Source: RPQJ01 sp963793675
GTDB taxonomy: Bacteria; Pseudomonadota; Gammaproteobacteria; Steroidobacterales; Steroidobacteraceae
DNA: 64,000 nucleotides
Assembly: GCA_963793675.1 (NCBI GenBank)
Contig: CAWCBA010000002.1
Span: 1 to 64,000, forward strand
Reading direction: 5' to 3'
Shown here one piece after another: positions 8,836-18,981 of the stretch (position 1 is its first letter; every line of letters starts with the position of its first letter). The notes under the pieces are model-generated. The model searched no databases. It worked only from the letters and a program-made list of their open reading frames with translations, and had not been told where the DNA came from. The translations under genes were made by a program, and so were the position numbers.

Positions 8836-10054
8836 CGCAGCCGGCTCCCGGCAAATCGCCCGGCAATCAACCTCGATCAACTCGCCGGCGAGCCGGCACT
8901 TCGGCGCGCGCGCGAGTTCGCGCTTGCCGCCGGCCCAGTACACGGTAAGCGCGTTGTCGTCGCAGTCGAAGGCGAGTCCTTCGCCGACCTGGTTCGCGGC
9001 GATCATGTCGAGCTTCTTGCCCTCGAGCTTGAGCAGCGCATTGCGCTCGACGTCCTGCGTTTCGGCCGCGAAGCCGACGACGAACGGGCGTGGCGATCCT
9101 GCCGCCACGGTCGCGAGGATGTCGGGCGTGCGCGCCAGGTGCAGCGACAGCTCGTCGCTGGTTTTCTTGATCTTGTGTTCCGCGATTTCGCGCATGCGGT
9201 AATCGGAGACGGCCGCGGCAGCGATGAAGATGTCGGTGTCCGCGATTTCGGCCTGCACCGCCTCCATCATCTGCTCGGCGGTCTCGACGTCGACGCGCTT
9301 CACGCCGGGCGGCGTGGGCACGTTGACCGGACCACTGACGATGACGACACTGGCACCGGCATCGCGCGCGGCTTCGGCCACCGCGTAACCCATCTTGCCG
9401 GAGCTGCGATTGGTGATGAAGCGCACGGGGTCGATGCGCTCGCGGGTAGGACCGGCGGTGACGACGACCTTCTTCCCTTGCAGCACGCCGATCGCTTCGA
9501 CGCGCACGGTCGCAAACACGGCCTCGACGATTTCCTGCGGTTCGACCATGCGGCCGGCGCCGGTCTCGCCGCAGGCCTGGCTGCCTTCTGCCGGACCGAG
9601 AATCGTCAGGCCGCGCTGTCGCAACGCGGCCACGTTCGCCTGCGTCGCGGCATTGGCCCACATCAGTCGATTCATTGCCGGCACGACGATGATCGGCACG
9701 TCGGTTGCAAGGCACAGCGTCGACAGCAGGTCGTCCGCGAGGCCGTGCGCGAGCCGCGCAATGAAATCCGCCGTCGCCGGCGCGATGACGATGCGCTGCG
9801 GCCAGCGCGCGAGTTCGATGTGCCCCATGGCCGCTTCGGCGGCGGCGTCCCACAGGCTCAGTGCGCACGGGTCGCCCCGACAACGCCTGGAACGTGAGCG
9901 GGGCAACGAATTGCTGCGCGCCGCTGGTCATGACGACCTGCACGTCGGCACCGTGATCCTTGAGTCGCCGCGTCAGTTCGGCGCTCTTGTAGGCGGCGAT
10001 GCCGCCCGTGACACCGAGCACGACGCGCAGGTTCAAGGCTTCTGTTGCTGGCAT
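8832..10054 (-). CDS. coaBC: Bifunctional phosphopantothenoylcysteine decarboxylase/synthetase (two frame breaks)
   Basis: Coenzyme A biosynthesis: the N-terminal FMN-dependent CoaC decarboxylase (VVLGVTGGIAAYKSAELTRR, then MNRLMWANAATQANV and GETGAGRM) and the C-terminal CTP-dependent CoaB synthetase (VVVTAGPTRERIDPVRFITN, SGKMGYAVA, AAAAVSDYR, KIKK). The frame shifts near 9870-9885 between LTFQALSG and LWDAAAEAAMGHIELARW. It shifts again near 8858-8862, where skipping one base gives ELIEVIAGRFAGSRLR and a TGA overlapping the dut start. Both shifts are equivalent to one extra base. The gene is essential, so sequence error is much more likely than loss. Confidence 0.88.
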
Positions 10055-10127
10055 GGCAGACGATTATGGGGGGGTGTTGCGGGGCACGGCAAAGGGACTG
10101 ACCGCATTCTGGCGCAGCGGTCTCAGG

Positions 10128-10979
10128 TCATAACCGCTGGCTCTGGCGTCGATCGGCGTCGGGGCATTTCTGGCACTCCGGGCAGAAATACGTCGAGCGC
10201 TGGCCCTGGACCAGGTGCCGGATCGGCGTCCGGCAGCGGCGGCAGGGCTCGCCGGCGCGTTCATACACGAACAGCTGCTGCCGGAAGTAACCGGGCGTGC
10301 CGTCTGCGTTCACGTAGTCGCGCAGCGTGGTGCCGCCCTGCCGGATCGCCTCGCCGAGAACCTGCCGGATCGACTCGACGATCCGCTGCCACTCGGCCGT
10401 CCTGATGCGCCCCGCAGCCCGCCGCGGCCGCACCCCAGCGCGGAACAGGGCCTCGCTCGCATAGATGTTGCCGACGCCGACGACGACATGCTGGTCCATC
10501 AGGTACTGCTTCACGGCGGCCTTGCGGCGCTTCGCCCTGGTCGCGAGGTAGTCGGGAGTGAAGGCGTCCTCCAGCGGTTCCGGACCCAGCACCGCCAGCA
10601 ACGGGTGCTCGTCGACCGGGCCCGTGCACCAGAGCAGGCTGCCGAACCGGCGGGGATCGTTGAAGCGCAGGCATTGCCCCGAGTCGAGCACGAGGTCGTA
10701 GTGGTCGTGCAGCAAGCGTGGTGAACCTGCCGGCATCACGCGCAGGCTGCCGGACATGCCGAGATGGGCAATGAGCGAGCCGCGGTCGAGATCGATCAGC
10801 AGGTACTTGGCGCGGCGGCGCACATCGTGAATACGCTGGCCGACGAGTTCGCGCACGAGCGTCGGTTCGACGCGCCAGCGCAGGCGTGGCTCGCGCAGGT
10901 CGAACGCCGTGACGGCGCGGCCGACGATGGCTTCGCGCACTCCGCGGCGTGTCGTTTCGACTTCGGGTAACTCAGGCAT
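10128..10979 (-). CDS. mutM: Formamidopyrimidine-DNA glycosylase
   Basis: A 283-residue base-excision repair enzyme removing 8-oxoguanine and FapyG. The catalytic N-terminus PELPEVE follows the initiator Met. Other landmarks are LIAHLGMSGSLRV, FNDPRRFG, GVGNIYASEALF and a C-terminal zinc finger with four cysteines (CRRC and CPEC, flanking HLVQGQRSTYF). Length is typical with a slightly longer C-terminal tail. It follows the L28/L33 genes in transcription order after a clear terminator, so it probably has its own promoter. Confidence 0.95.
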   Translation of the reverse strand: MPELPEVETTRRGVREAIVGRAVTAFDLREPRLRWRVEPTLVRELVGQRIHDVRRRAKYLLIDLDRGSLIAHLGMSGSLRVMPAGSPRLLHDHYDLVLDSGQCLRFNDPRRFGSLLWCTGPVDEHPLLAVLGPEPLEDAFTPDYLATRAKRRKAAVKQYLMDQHVVVGVGNIYASEALFRAGVRPRRAAGRIRTAEWQRIVESIRQVLGEAIRQGGTTLRDYVNADGTPGYFRQQLFVYERAGEPCRRCRTPIRHLVQGQRSTYFCPECQKCPDADRRQSQRL

Positions 10980-11073
10980 CAGGTTCGCGACGTTCCGCTA
11001 TTTGCCGCCGAAAAAACAGGGGGCCGGCCGGACCCTGGTCCTGTCCGGTAGCTACTGCGCGCCCTCGCCAGAA

Positions 11074-11101
11074 ACGAAAAACCCGCCGGAAGGCGGGTTC
11101 T
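11074..11101 (-). terminator. Rho-independent terminator after rpmG
   Basis: Read on the minus strand, the stem AACCCGCC/GGCGGGTT with a short TTCC loop is followed immediately by TTTTTCGTTT. It lies about 45 bp beyond the rpmG stop. This is the classical intrinsic terminator form. Confidence 0.85.
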
Positions 11102-11145
11102 TCGAGACATCCGGCCGGGCCGGATGCAGAAAACGCGACCAGGGA

Positions 11146-11301
11146 CTACTTGATCTTCGCTTCCTTGTAGGTCACGTGCTTGCGGGCCTTCGGGTCGAAC
11201 TTCTTGACCTCGAGCTTCTCCGGGTGGAGACGCTTGTTCTTGGTGGTCGTGTAGAAGTGGCCGGTGCCGGCGGTCGAAACGAGCTTGATCTTGTCGCGCA
11301 T
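11146..11301 (-). CDS. rpmG: Ribosomal protein bL33
   Basis: A 51-residue basic protein starting MRDKIKLVSTAGTGHFYTTT and ending KHVTYKEAKIK, the standard L33 sequence. It lacks the CxxC zinc pairs (cysteine-free form). It is second in the rpmB-rpmG operon, 28 bp after rpmB, and is followed by an intrinsic terminator. Confidence 0.97.
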   Translation of the reverse strand: MRDKIKLVSTAGTGHFYTTTKNKRLHPEKLEVKKFDPKARKHVTYKEAKIK

Positions 11302-11329
11302 GTGAGTGACTCCTGCTGCAGCCGGGCCG

Positions 11330-11566
11330 TCAGACCTTGACGCCCTGGGCGCGAAGCTCGTTCACGACGGCTTCGATGCCCTTCTTGTCGATCGTGCGCA
11401 TGGCATTGCCGGACACGCGCAGGCTGACCCAGCGCTTTTCGGTTTCGAGCCAGAAACGCTGTGTGTGCAGGTTCGGCAGGAAGCGGCGGCGCTTGCGGTT
11501 GTTGGCGTGCGAAACGGTGTTGCCGCTCATCGGCCGCTTGCCGGTGACCTGACAGACTTTCGACAT
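11330..11566 (-). CDS. rpmB: Ribosomal protein bL28
   Basis: A 78-residue protein starting MSKVCQVTGKRPMSGNTVSH with the family continuation ANNRKRRRFLPNLH. The ATG at 11566 is chosen over an upstream in-frame ATG at 11659 because it gives the exact family N-terminus and lies downstream of the predicted promoter. It is first in the rpmBG operon. Confidence 0.97.
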   Translation of the reverse strand: MSKVCQVTGKRPMSGNTVSHANNRKRRRFLPNLHTQRFWLETEKRWVSLRVSGNAMRTIDKKGIEAVVNELRAQGVKV

Positions 11567-11626
11567 GGTGCTGATCCTGTAACAGACGGGCCGGCCGAAT
11601 GGCGGACCCCGATAAACGAGCCGCGT

Positions 11627-11655
11627 TTTATACCAGTGCAGCCAGTTTCGGGCAA
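11627..11655 (-). promoter_or_regulatory. Sigma-70-type promoter for rpmB-rpmG
   Basis: On the minus strand a TTGCCC -35 box and a TATAAA -10 box are separated by exactly 17 bp. The -10 is about 60 bp before the rpmB start. The spacing and the near-consensus -10 make this the best promoter candidate in the window. Confidence 0.75.
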
Positions 11656-11680
11656 GCACTTCGGGGTGTCTCCTTCCGAC

Positions 11681-11710
11681 TAACCCCTATCCCCTAACCC
11701 CTAACCCCTT
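11681..11710. repeat. Short TAACCCC(TAT) tandem repeat
   Basis: Three to four copies of a 7-10 bp CCCTAACC-like unit sit just beyond the radC stop. A shorter piece (ACTAACCCCT) recurs near 31158, directly after another repeat array. It looks like a degenerate simple-sequence insertion at a gene 3' end; no function is visible. Confidence 0.55.
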
Positions 11711-11714
11711 GTTT

Positions 11715-12398
11715 CTACAGCGAGCCCCGCTCGGCAAAGGACACACAGGCCCCGTCCCCGACCACGATGTGATCGAGCACCCGGATGTCCACCAGCGCCA
11801 GGGCGTCCCGCAGGCGTCCGGTGATCAATTCGTCGGCCTGGCTGGGCTCGGCGATGCCCGACGGGTGGTTGTGGGCCAGGATCACGGCCGCGGCATTGCG
11901 GCTCAGCGCGAGCTTGACCACCTCGCGCGGGTGGACGCTGGCGCCGTCGATCGTGCCACGGAAAACCTCGTCAAAAGTGATGACCCTGTGGCGATTGTCG
12001 AGAAACAGGCAGCAAAAGACTTCATGTTCGCGATCCCGAAGCCGGGCTCGCAGAAAGTCCCTGGTGGCCCGGGGGTTGGCCAACGGCGGACCCGACAGCA
12101 TCTGTTCCGCGTAGTACCGTCGTGACAGTTCCAGCGCCGCGTGCAGCAGGGCGTATTTGGCGAAGCCGAGGCCCGGGGTTCGACAGACCACCTGTCGCTC
12201 TGCGGTGAGCAAGCCACGCAACGACTTGAACTCACCCAGCAATCCGCGGGCCGTGTCGACAGCCGTGTACCCGCGCGTCCCGGTCTGCAACAGGATCGCC
12301 AGCAATTCGGCCTCCGAGAGCGCGGTGGCGCCCAGTTTCAGCAGCTTTGCGCGCGGACGCTCGGCTTCGGGCCACAGGGGCAGCGGTAGCGACGACAT
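11715..12398 (-). CDS. radC: RadC-family JAB/MPN protein
   Basis: A 227-residue protein with the N-terminal UPF0758 helix-hairpin-helix region (LLKLGATALSEAELLAILLQ) and a C-terminal JAB1/MPN-type metal-binding domain with the signature LAHNHPSG followed by PSQADELIT. It was historically linked to DNA repair, but the biochemical role remains unsettled. Its position next to rpmB-rpmG is conserved in gammaproteobacteria, although here it lies on the same strand. Confidence 0.92.
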   Translation of the reverse strand: MSSLPLPLWPEAERPRAKLLKLGATALSEAELLAILLQTGTRGYTAVDTARGLLGEFKSLRGLLTAERQVVCRTPGLGFAKYALLHAALELSRRYYAEQMLSGPPLANPRATRDFLRARLRDREHEVFCCLFLDNRHRVITFDEVFRGTIDGASVHPREVVKLALSRNAAAVILAHNHPSGIAEPSQADELITGRLRDALALVDIRVLDHIVVGDGACVSFAERGSL

Positions 12399-12527
12399 CG
12401 GGGCTCCTCGGTCGGGGAGCAGCCATATTCATGACTGCCACGACCCAGGACACGGCTCATATGCGATGAAAGCGCGCCGAAATGCACGGTTGGCGCGGAC
12501 GTCGACGCCTGGCCGAGGGCGCGAACG

Positions 12528-13019
12528 TCAGAGCGCTTGCTTGGCGAAGCGCGCGCGCAGGGCGTCGGCCACGGCCGGATGCACGAATTCGGAAATGTTG
12601 CCGCCGAGGCTCGCGATCTCGCGGATCAGCGTCGACGAGATGAAGTTGAACTGCTCGGTCGGCGTCAGGAACACCGTCTCGACCTGGTCGGTCAGGTGCC
12701 GGCTCATGGTCGCGAGCTGAAACTCGAACTCGAAATCCGACACCGCGCGCAGGCCGCGCATCATCACGTTGAGCCCGTTGACGCGCGCGAATTCGACGGT
12801 GAGCCCCGTGTAACCCATGACTTCGACGTTATCGAGGTCGGCGAGCACGAGCTTGACCAGTTCGATGCGTTTCTCGAGCGGAAACAGCGGCGCCTTGCCC
12901 GGGTTCGCGGCAATCGCGACCACGACCTTGTCGAAGATCCGGCTCGCCCGCCGCACCAGGTCGTTGTGGCCGTTCGTGAATGGATCGAACGTGCCTGGAT
13001 ACATTGCGCGACTGCTCAT
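12528..13019 (-). CDS. coaD: Phosphopantetheine adenylyltransferase
   Basis: A 163-residue enzyme for the penultimate step of CoA synthesis. It shows the nucleotidyltransferase motif YPGTFDPFTNGHNDLVRRA with the catalytic His of the T/NxGH box, the substrate loop MMRGLRAVSDFEFEFQLA and the ISSTLIREIASLGG motif. It overlaps rsmD by four bases (ATGA), so the two are translationally coupled. The 129-bp gap to radC holds only a short GC-rich hairpin. Confidence 0.96.
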   Translation of the reverse strand: MSSRAMYPGTFDPFTNGHNDLVRRASRIFDKVVVAIAANPGKAPLFPLEKRIELVKLVLADLDNVEVMGYTGLTVEFARVNGLNVMMRGLRAVSDFEFEFQLATMSRHLTDQVETVFLTPTEQFNFISSTLIREIASLGGNISEFVHPAVADALRARFAKQAL

Positions 13020-13726
13020 TCGCTCCCCCGTGCCTGGTGATCGTTGTTATGGGCCGGCGAGCCCCGGCGGGCCAGATGATAGCCGACCTCGCCTGCCCGC
13101 TTGCTGCGATGCAGGGTCCAGCCGGACGGCAGCGCCGGTTCACCACGCGCCGCGGCATCCTCCAGATAGATCCACGCCCCGGGGGCGAGCCACCCGCCAC
13201 GCTCCAGTTTTTCGGCCAGGACCGGCAACCACGCCTCGCCGTAGGGCGGATCGAGGAACACGATGTCGAAGGCTTGCGAAGCGGGCGATCGACGCTCGAG
13301 CCACCCCATGGCATCCACCTGTTCCACGCGCCCACGATCGCAGCGGAGCTGGGCGAGCATGTCGCCGATTGCCCGGGCGGCTGCCGGATCACGTTCGACG
13401 AAGACGACTTCACCGGCACCCCGCGAGAGCGCCTCGAACCCAAGCGCGCCACTGCCCGCGAACAGGTCCAGGCAACGCGCGCCGGCCAGTTCGAACTGCA
13501 GCCAGTTGAACACCGTTTCCCGGACTCGGTCCGGAGTCGGACGCAAGCCTGCCGATGGTGGGAAATGCAGCTTGCGACCGCGCCATTCGCCACCGATGAT
13601 TCGTACTTCGAAGCGGCCGCCTGCAGAGGCAGCCGCGCGGCGTGTCGGGGGACCGCCCTCCGGACCGTTTGTTGCTTTGGCAATACGGCCCGCGCGCGGG
13701 GGTTCCGGGCGATTGTTGCGCGGCAT
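13016..13726 (-). CDS. rsmD: 16S rRNA (guanine966-N2)-methyltransferase
   Basis: A 236-residue SAM-dependent methyltransferase acting on small-subunit rRNA. Signature pieces are IIGGEWRGRKL, TPDRVRETVFNWL, CLDLFAGSGALGFEALSRGA (SAM site) and the catalytic DPPY in DIVFLDPPYGEAW. The first 40 residues are low-complexity, so the true start may be nearer FEVRIIGG. It is the promoter-proximal gene of an rsmD-coaD pair. In many relatives rsmD is followed by ftsY, but here it is separated and on the opposite strand. Confidence 0.93.
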   Translation of the reverse strand: MPRNNRPEPPRAGRIAKATNGPEGGPPTRRAAASAGGRFEVRIIGGEWRGRKLHFPPSAGLRPTPDRVRETVFNWLQFELAGARCLDLFAGSGALGFEALSRGAGEVVFVERDPAAARAIGDMLAQLRCDRGRVEQVDAMGWLERRSPASQAFDIVFLDPPYGEAWLPVLAEKLERGGWLAPGAWIYLEDAAARGEPALPSGWTLHRSKRAGEVGYHLARRGSPAHNNDHQARGSE

Positions 13727-13803
13727 CTGCGGGCGAGCGTAGGCTCTGTGAAAGTTATTAATACGCGCGATGCTACGCGCGGTTCAAACCGAGGGGAAAG
13801 CAA

Positions 13804-15949
13804 ATGTTCGAGTCCAGGAACAGGCTGTTCGCGCCCGCGCTCGCAGCAGCGTTAGCAGGCATCGCGCTCGGCGGATGTCATGCATCGAGTGACGGACCGG
13901 AGTCGCCACCGCCGCCGACGGACGTCGCTGTCGCGAATTTCAGCGACGTCACCGGCAAGGTGCCCTACCCGTTCGACTTCTTCTTCTCGGGCAGCACGGA
14001 CGGCACGCTCAACATTCCGGCGACGATCGCCTGGCACCCTCTGTCGCCGGCGTTGAACGCACTCGACGGCTGGTCCACGAACGCGGCCATCGACACCAGC
14101 TTCAGCCTGCCGATCGATCCCGCCTCGATCAGCGCCAGCTCGGTGAAGATCATCAAGCTGTGGGTGGACCCGACGACCAAGGCGCCAGCAACCAATCCCA
14201 ACTACCTGCCCGTCGGTGCGACGAGCCCGGTGGCCGGCGTGCTGTCCTACGGCACTGACTTCACGGCAGACGTGTCACCCGACGTCGACTCGGGCGGCAA
14301 GTTCCTGCGGATCATCCCGAAGAAGCCGCTGGCAGCAAGCAAGGGCCCGGCGGCGAACGCCGGTGGCCCCAACGCGGGCAAGGTACTGAACGTCGGCTAC
14401 CTCGTCGTCCTGACGAACGGACTCAAGGCCACCGACGGCCAGGCCTTCGCGGCCGACACTGTCTATGCCAGCGTCAAGCCCCCGGCGAGCTGCGCCACCC
14501 TCGAGGTCAAGTATCAGGGTCTTTGCGCTCGTCACCCAGGCGCATCTTGGCATCGCGAAAGCCGTGACCGGCGTGGACCCCGCCGACGTGATCGTGTCCT
14601 GGTGGTTCTCCACGCAGTCGGTGGACGATGTACTCGCCGCCACGGTCGCGGCGGCCACGCCGCAGCCGACGCTGATCGTGCCGACCGGGCTCACGACGCA
14701 GGCCGTGAATCCTGCGCTGGGCAAGGCGGACATCTACGTCGGCTCGACCAGGCTGCCGTACTACCTGACACCGCCCGCCAACCCGAATGACTCGGTCTCG
14801 GTACTGACCAAGAACTGGACGCGGCGGGCGGCGCCAACCTGACGATGTTCAATCCCTCGCCGGCCAAGGTCGCGGACGTGACGGTCCCAATCCTGGTCAC
14901 GGTGCCGAATGCCACCTCGCAGTGCGCCGCCAAGCCGGCACGGCGGCTGGCCAGTGGTCATCTTCCAGCACGGCGTCACGAACGATCGGACGTATGCGCT
15001 GCCGGTTGCCGATGCGTACGCCGACGCGTGCTTCATCGTCGCGTCGATGGACCTGCCGCTGCATGGCATCACCGACACGACGAGCCCGTTCTATTGCACT
15101 CCGGCGTTACGCCCAGTGCCTCGGTGCGACGGAGCGCACGTTCGACATCGACATCCAGAACAACACCACTGGCAAGCCCGGCAAAGACGGCATCATCGAT
15201 GCCAGCCGGCGGCAAGGACGGGTTGTACTACTTCAACTTCCCGTATCCGCTGACGTGGCGCGACAACCTGCGGCAGAGCGAAGTCGACGTCGCTGCACCT
15301 GACGAAGTCGATCCCCGGTCTCGCCATCGCGAGCCCCGGTGGGCCGATCCCGGTTGGCGTGGACGCGACGCAGATCCATTTCCTCGGCCACTCGATCGGT
15401 GCCATGATCGGCGGCTCGCACGCCCACTTCCCGAACGACACGCAAACCATCGTGCTGGCGAACCCGGGCGGACCGATCTGCGCTGATTGCGCAGGACTCG
15501 GCGTACTTCGGTCCGATCGCCAAGACGCTCGTCGGAGCGCAAGCGACACCCGGCTCGTACACCTACAACACTGGTCTTCCGTGACGTCCAGGCCGTGGTG
15601 GATTCGGCCGACCCGTACAACCACATCAAGGACGCAGCCAACCTGCACCCGCTGCTGCTGTTCGAAGTAAAGGACGACCAGACGGTGCCGAACAGCTCCC
15701 AGGACGCGTTGATCGCAGCCGCGGGCCTGACAAAAGCGAAAGCCATCGGTCCGAACCCGGTGAGCGCGGGCGCGGGCGCGTATACGTTCTTCACCAAGGG
15801 CTATCACGGCACGCTGTTGAGCCCATCCGTGAGTCTCGCGGCGACCGTCGAGATGCAGACGGCAGGCCGTGCTGTTCGGAGCCACGGCCGCGCAGCCGGG
15901 CGGCCCGTTTGTCGTGATCACCGACCCGACGGTGCTCGACCTGAACTGA
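13804..15949 (+). pseudogene. Lipase-like alpha/beta hydrolase, many frame breaks
   Basis: A lipoprotein-type signal (LAAALAGIALGGCHAS) is followed by a virulence-lipase-like N-terminal region (KVPYPFDFFFSGSTDG). An alpha/beta-hydrolase core follows, with a nucleophile elbow of GxSxG type (FLGHSIGAMIGG) and WPVVIFQHGV upstream. The protein must be assembled from about ten segments: frames change near 14510, 14810, 14935, 15105, 15200, 15300, 15480, 15590 and 15862. The tail ends GGPFVVITDPTVLDLN at 15949. Reading across the shifts meets no nonsense codon and motifs are intact, so either it decayed very recently or the local sequence is poor. Eight of nine shifts equal one extra base. An extracellular lipase or esterase role is inferred. 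Confidence 0.6.
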
Positions 15950-15972
15950 CGCGCGCGCAGTCGGCATGACCG

Positions 15973-16004
15973 GAAGGGCGGGAGCGATCCCGCCCTTCTT
16001 TTTT
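15973..16004 (+). terminator. Rho-independent terminator
   Basis: A strong stem, GAAGGGCGGGA/TCCCGCCCTTC with a short loop, is followed by TTTTTT. It lies about 25 bp past the lipase-like gene stop and 50 bp before ftsY, insulating the ftsYEX operon. Confidence 0.9.
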
Positions 16005-16054
16005 AGGGTCCGCTACAATCGCCGTTCCTGACGCCTGGATGACGACGCAATACC

Positions 16055-17098
16055 ATGGGCCTATTCGGTTTCCGGTCGAACAAGACCAGCGAGGGCGATC
16101 AGCCCGACGCCGAGGAAGCTGCGCCCGTGGCATCTCCACCGGCCCAGGCCGCGGAGACGCCGAAGCAAGGCTGGCTCGCCCGCATGCGCGCCAAGCTGAA
16201 CCGCGGCGACTCGTGGCTCACCTACGACCTCACCAACCTTCTTCCCGGCGGCAGGATCGACGAGACCGTCCTCGACGAACTCGAGACGCGCCTGATCGCG
16301 GCCGACGTCGGCATCGAGACCACCGAGAAGATCCTGGGCTCGCTGCGCGGCCGCGTGCAGCGCAAGGAACTCGGCGACCTGGACGCGCTGCTCGCCGCAC
16401 TGCGCTCGGCGATGCTCGAGATCCTGCAGCCGGTGGCGCAGCCGCTGGTGATCGACGCGGCCAGCAAGCCGTTCGTGATCCTCGTGGTGGGCGTCAACGG
16501 CTCGGGCAAGACCACCACGATCGGCAAGCTCGCGCACCGCTTCACGTGCCGAGGGCCGCAAGGTGCTGCTCGCCGCAGGCGACACGTTCCGCGCCGCCGC
16601 GATCGAACAGTTGCAGGTCTGGGGCGAGCGCAACAACGTCCCCGTGATCGCGCAGGGCGCGGGCGCCGACCCGGCAGCGGTCACCTTCGACGCGCTGCAG
16701 TCGGCGCAGGCGCGCGGCACCGACGTGCTGATTGCCGACACCGCGGGCCGCCTGCACACGCAGAGCAACCTGATGGCCGAGCTCAAGAAGGTGCGGCGCG
16801 TCATCACCAGGCTCGATCCCACCGCGCCGCACGAAGTGCTGCTGGTGCTCGATGGCAGCCAGGGCCAGAACGCGCTGGCGCAGGCGCAGCAGTTCCAGCA
16901 GGCCGTGGGCGTCACGGGCCTCGTCATGACCAAGCTCGACGGCACCGCCAAGGGCGGCATCGTGCTGGCCATCGCCGACACGCTGAAACTGCCGATCCGC
17001 TACATCGGCATCGGCGAAACAGCCGCCGACTTCGACGTGTTCGATGCCGGCGCGTTCGTCGATGCGGTGCTGTCGCCCTCGCGCACGGGGGCCGGCAG

Positions 17099-17102
<4 letters not shown>
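16055..17102 (+). CDS. ftsY: Signal recognition particle receptor FtsY (frameshifted)
   Basis: SRP receptor GTPase for co-translational membrane targeting. It has an acidic, variable A domain (residues 1-35), a four-helix N domain, then the G domain with GVNGSGKTTTIGKLA (G1), AGDTFRAAAIEQL (G2), IADTAGRLHTQ (G3) and VMTKLDGTAKGG (G4). The frame breaks at 16543-16547 between AHRFT and EGRKVLLAAGD, where one base is surplus. The gene is essential and the rest is perfect, so this is treated as a sequence error. Without the correction the upstream frame would run into ftsE. It ends with a GTGA overlap onto ftsE. Confidence 0.93.
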
Positions 17103-17802
<700 letters not shown>

Positions 17803-17806
<4 letters not shown>

Positions 17807-18717
17807 ACCAGTGGCTCGAACGGCACGTGCAGACGCTGGTGGGCTCGCTGGGGCGGCTCTGGCAGCAGCCGTTCGCGACGATGCTGACGATCGTCGTCAT
17901 CGGCATCGCGCTCGCGCTGCCGGCCTGCCTGCACGTGCTGGTGCAGAACGTGCGCGTCGCGAGCGGCGGCTGGAACAGCGCGCTCGACATCTCCGTCTAC
18001 ATGAAGCCCGACGCGTCGCTGGACCAGACCAAGCGCGCGGCCGAGCGCATCCGTCAACGCCGCGACGTCGACGAGGTCACGCTGATCGAAGCCGATGCCG
18101 CGCTTGCCGAATTCCGTCGCAACTCGGGGTTCGGCGCCGCGCTGGATGCCCTCAAGAACAACCCGCTGCCGCACGCGCTCGTGGTGCGGCCGGACGCCGA
18201 GTACCGCGAGGCAGGACGCGTGCAGGAGCTCTCCAACGAGCTCAAGAAGATCGACGGCGTCGACATCGTGCAACTCGACACCGAGTGGGTCAGCCGCTTC
18301 AACGCGATCCTCGACGTGATTCGCCGCGGTGTTTTCCTGGCAGCTGCGCTGTTCGCGCTCGGCATCCTGGTGATCATCGGCAACACGATCCGCCTCGACA
18401 TCGAGAACCGCCGCGGCGAAATCGAAGTGACCAAGCTCGTCGGCGGCAGCGACGCCTTCGTGCGCCGGCCGTTCCTCTACAACGGCGTCTGGTACGGGCT
18501 GGCCGGCGGGCTCATCGCGGGCCTCATCGTCGCCACCGTCGTCGCGGTGCTGAGCGCACCGGTACAACGCATCGCCGGCCTGTATGGCAGCCAGTTCGAG
18601 CTGCAGGGTGTTGGCATCGTCGGCTGGATCGCGTTGCTGCTGGGCGGCGCGCTTCTAGGCTGGCTCGGCTCCTTCATCGTGGCCACCCGCGAACTGCGCG
18701 AGATCGAGCCGAAGTAG
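17803..18717 (+). CDS. ftsX: Cell division protein FtsX
   Basis: Membrane partner of FtsE. It has four hydrophobic segments (near residues 22-44, 170-195, 225-250 and 270-295) and a large periplasmic loop after the first helix (ISVYMKPDASLDQTKRAAER). The cytoplasmic motif NTIRLDIENRRGEIEVTKLV is characteristic of FtsX. The start at 17803 (MNQWLERHVQ) is preferred to an upstream in-frame ATG because of the ATGA overlap with ftsE. It is followed directly by a GGAAGGCC repeat array. Confidence 0.94.
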
Positions 18718-18718
18718 G

Positions 18719-18841
18719 GAAGGCGAGGAAGGCCAGGAAGGCCAGGAAGGCCGGGAAGGCCAGGAAGGTCGGCCTGCTCGGCCTTCTGGGCCTTCCGGCC
18801 CTTCCTGGCCTTCCTGGCCTTCCTGGCCTTCCTGTCCTTCC
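18719..18841. repeat. Inverted 9-bp GGAAGGCCA repeat array after ftsX
   Basis: About six copies of AGGAAGGCC on the top strand are followed, after a short GC-rich centre, by about seven copies of the complementary CTTCCTGGC. The two arms could form a stem of roughly 50-60 bp. The array starts two bases after the ftsX stop and precedes the rpoH promoter. Reading frames through it encode only KARKARKAG-type peptides and are not genes. Confidence 0.85.
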
Positions 18842-18915
18842 TCCTCAGACTCAACCTATTGTTTTAATTGCTGTTTCTGCCGCTCCGGCACGGTTATAAG
18901 GAACTTCCCAGGCAT

Positions 18916-18945
18916 TTAGCACTCCAACCGACAGACTGCTAATAT
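18916..18945 (+). promoter_or_regulatory. Candidate rpoH promoter
   Basis: A TTAGCA -35-like box and a TAATAT -10 box, preceded by TG at the extended -10 position (TGCTAATAT), are 18 bp apart and about 37 bp before the rpoH start. The fit to sigma-70 is moderate. Confidence 0.5.
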
Positions 18946-18981
18946 GAGTCTGAAACCGGTACTGGGAGGTACTTCGAACCG

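Noticed and set aside
8368..9906. Apparent in-frame CoaBC-Dut fusion protein
   Set aside because: Skipping one base near 8860 gives a normal CoaBC C-terminus (IAGRFAGSRLR) and a TGA overlapping the dut ATG, the usual arrangement. The fusion is a by-product of a frame error.
11681..11710. Telomere-like CCCTAA repeat
   Set aside because: Only three or four degenerate copies in the middle of a chromosome between radC and the rpmB operon. There is no sign of a replicon end.
16540..16560. Programmed frameshifting in ftsY
   Set aside because: No slippery heptamer with a downstream pseudoknot or Shine-Dalgarno-like stimulator was seen, and many unrelated genes in the window show the same kind of one-base break.
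18721..18850. KARKARKAGKARK-encoding ORF extensions as lysine/arginine-rich proteins
   Set aside because: These are translations of the 9-bp DNA repeat arrays, which give similar peptides in every frame on both strands.
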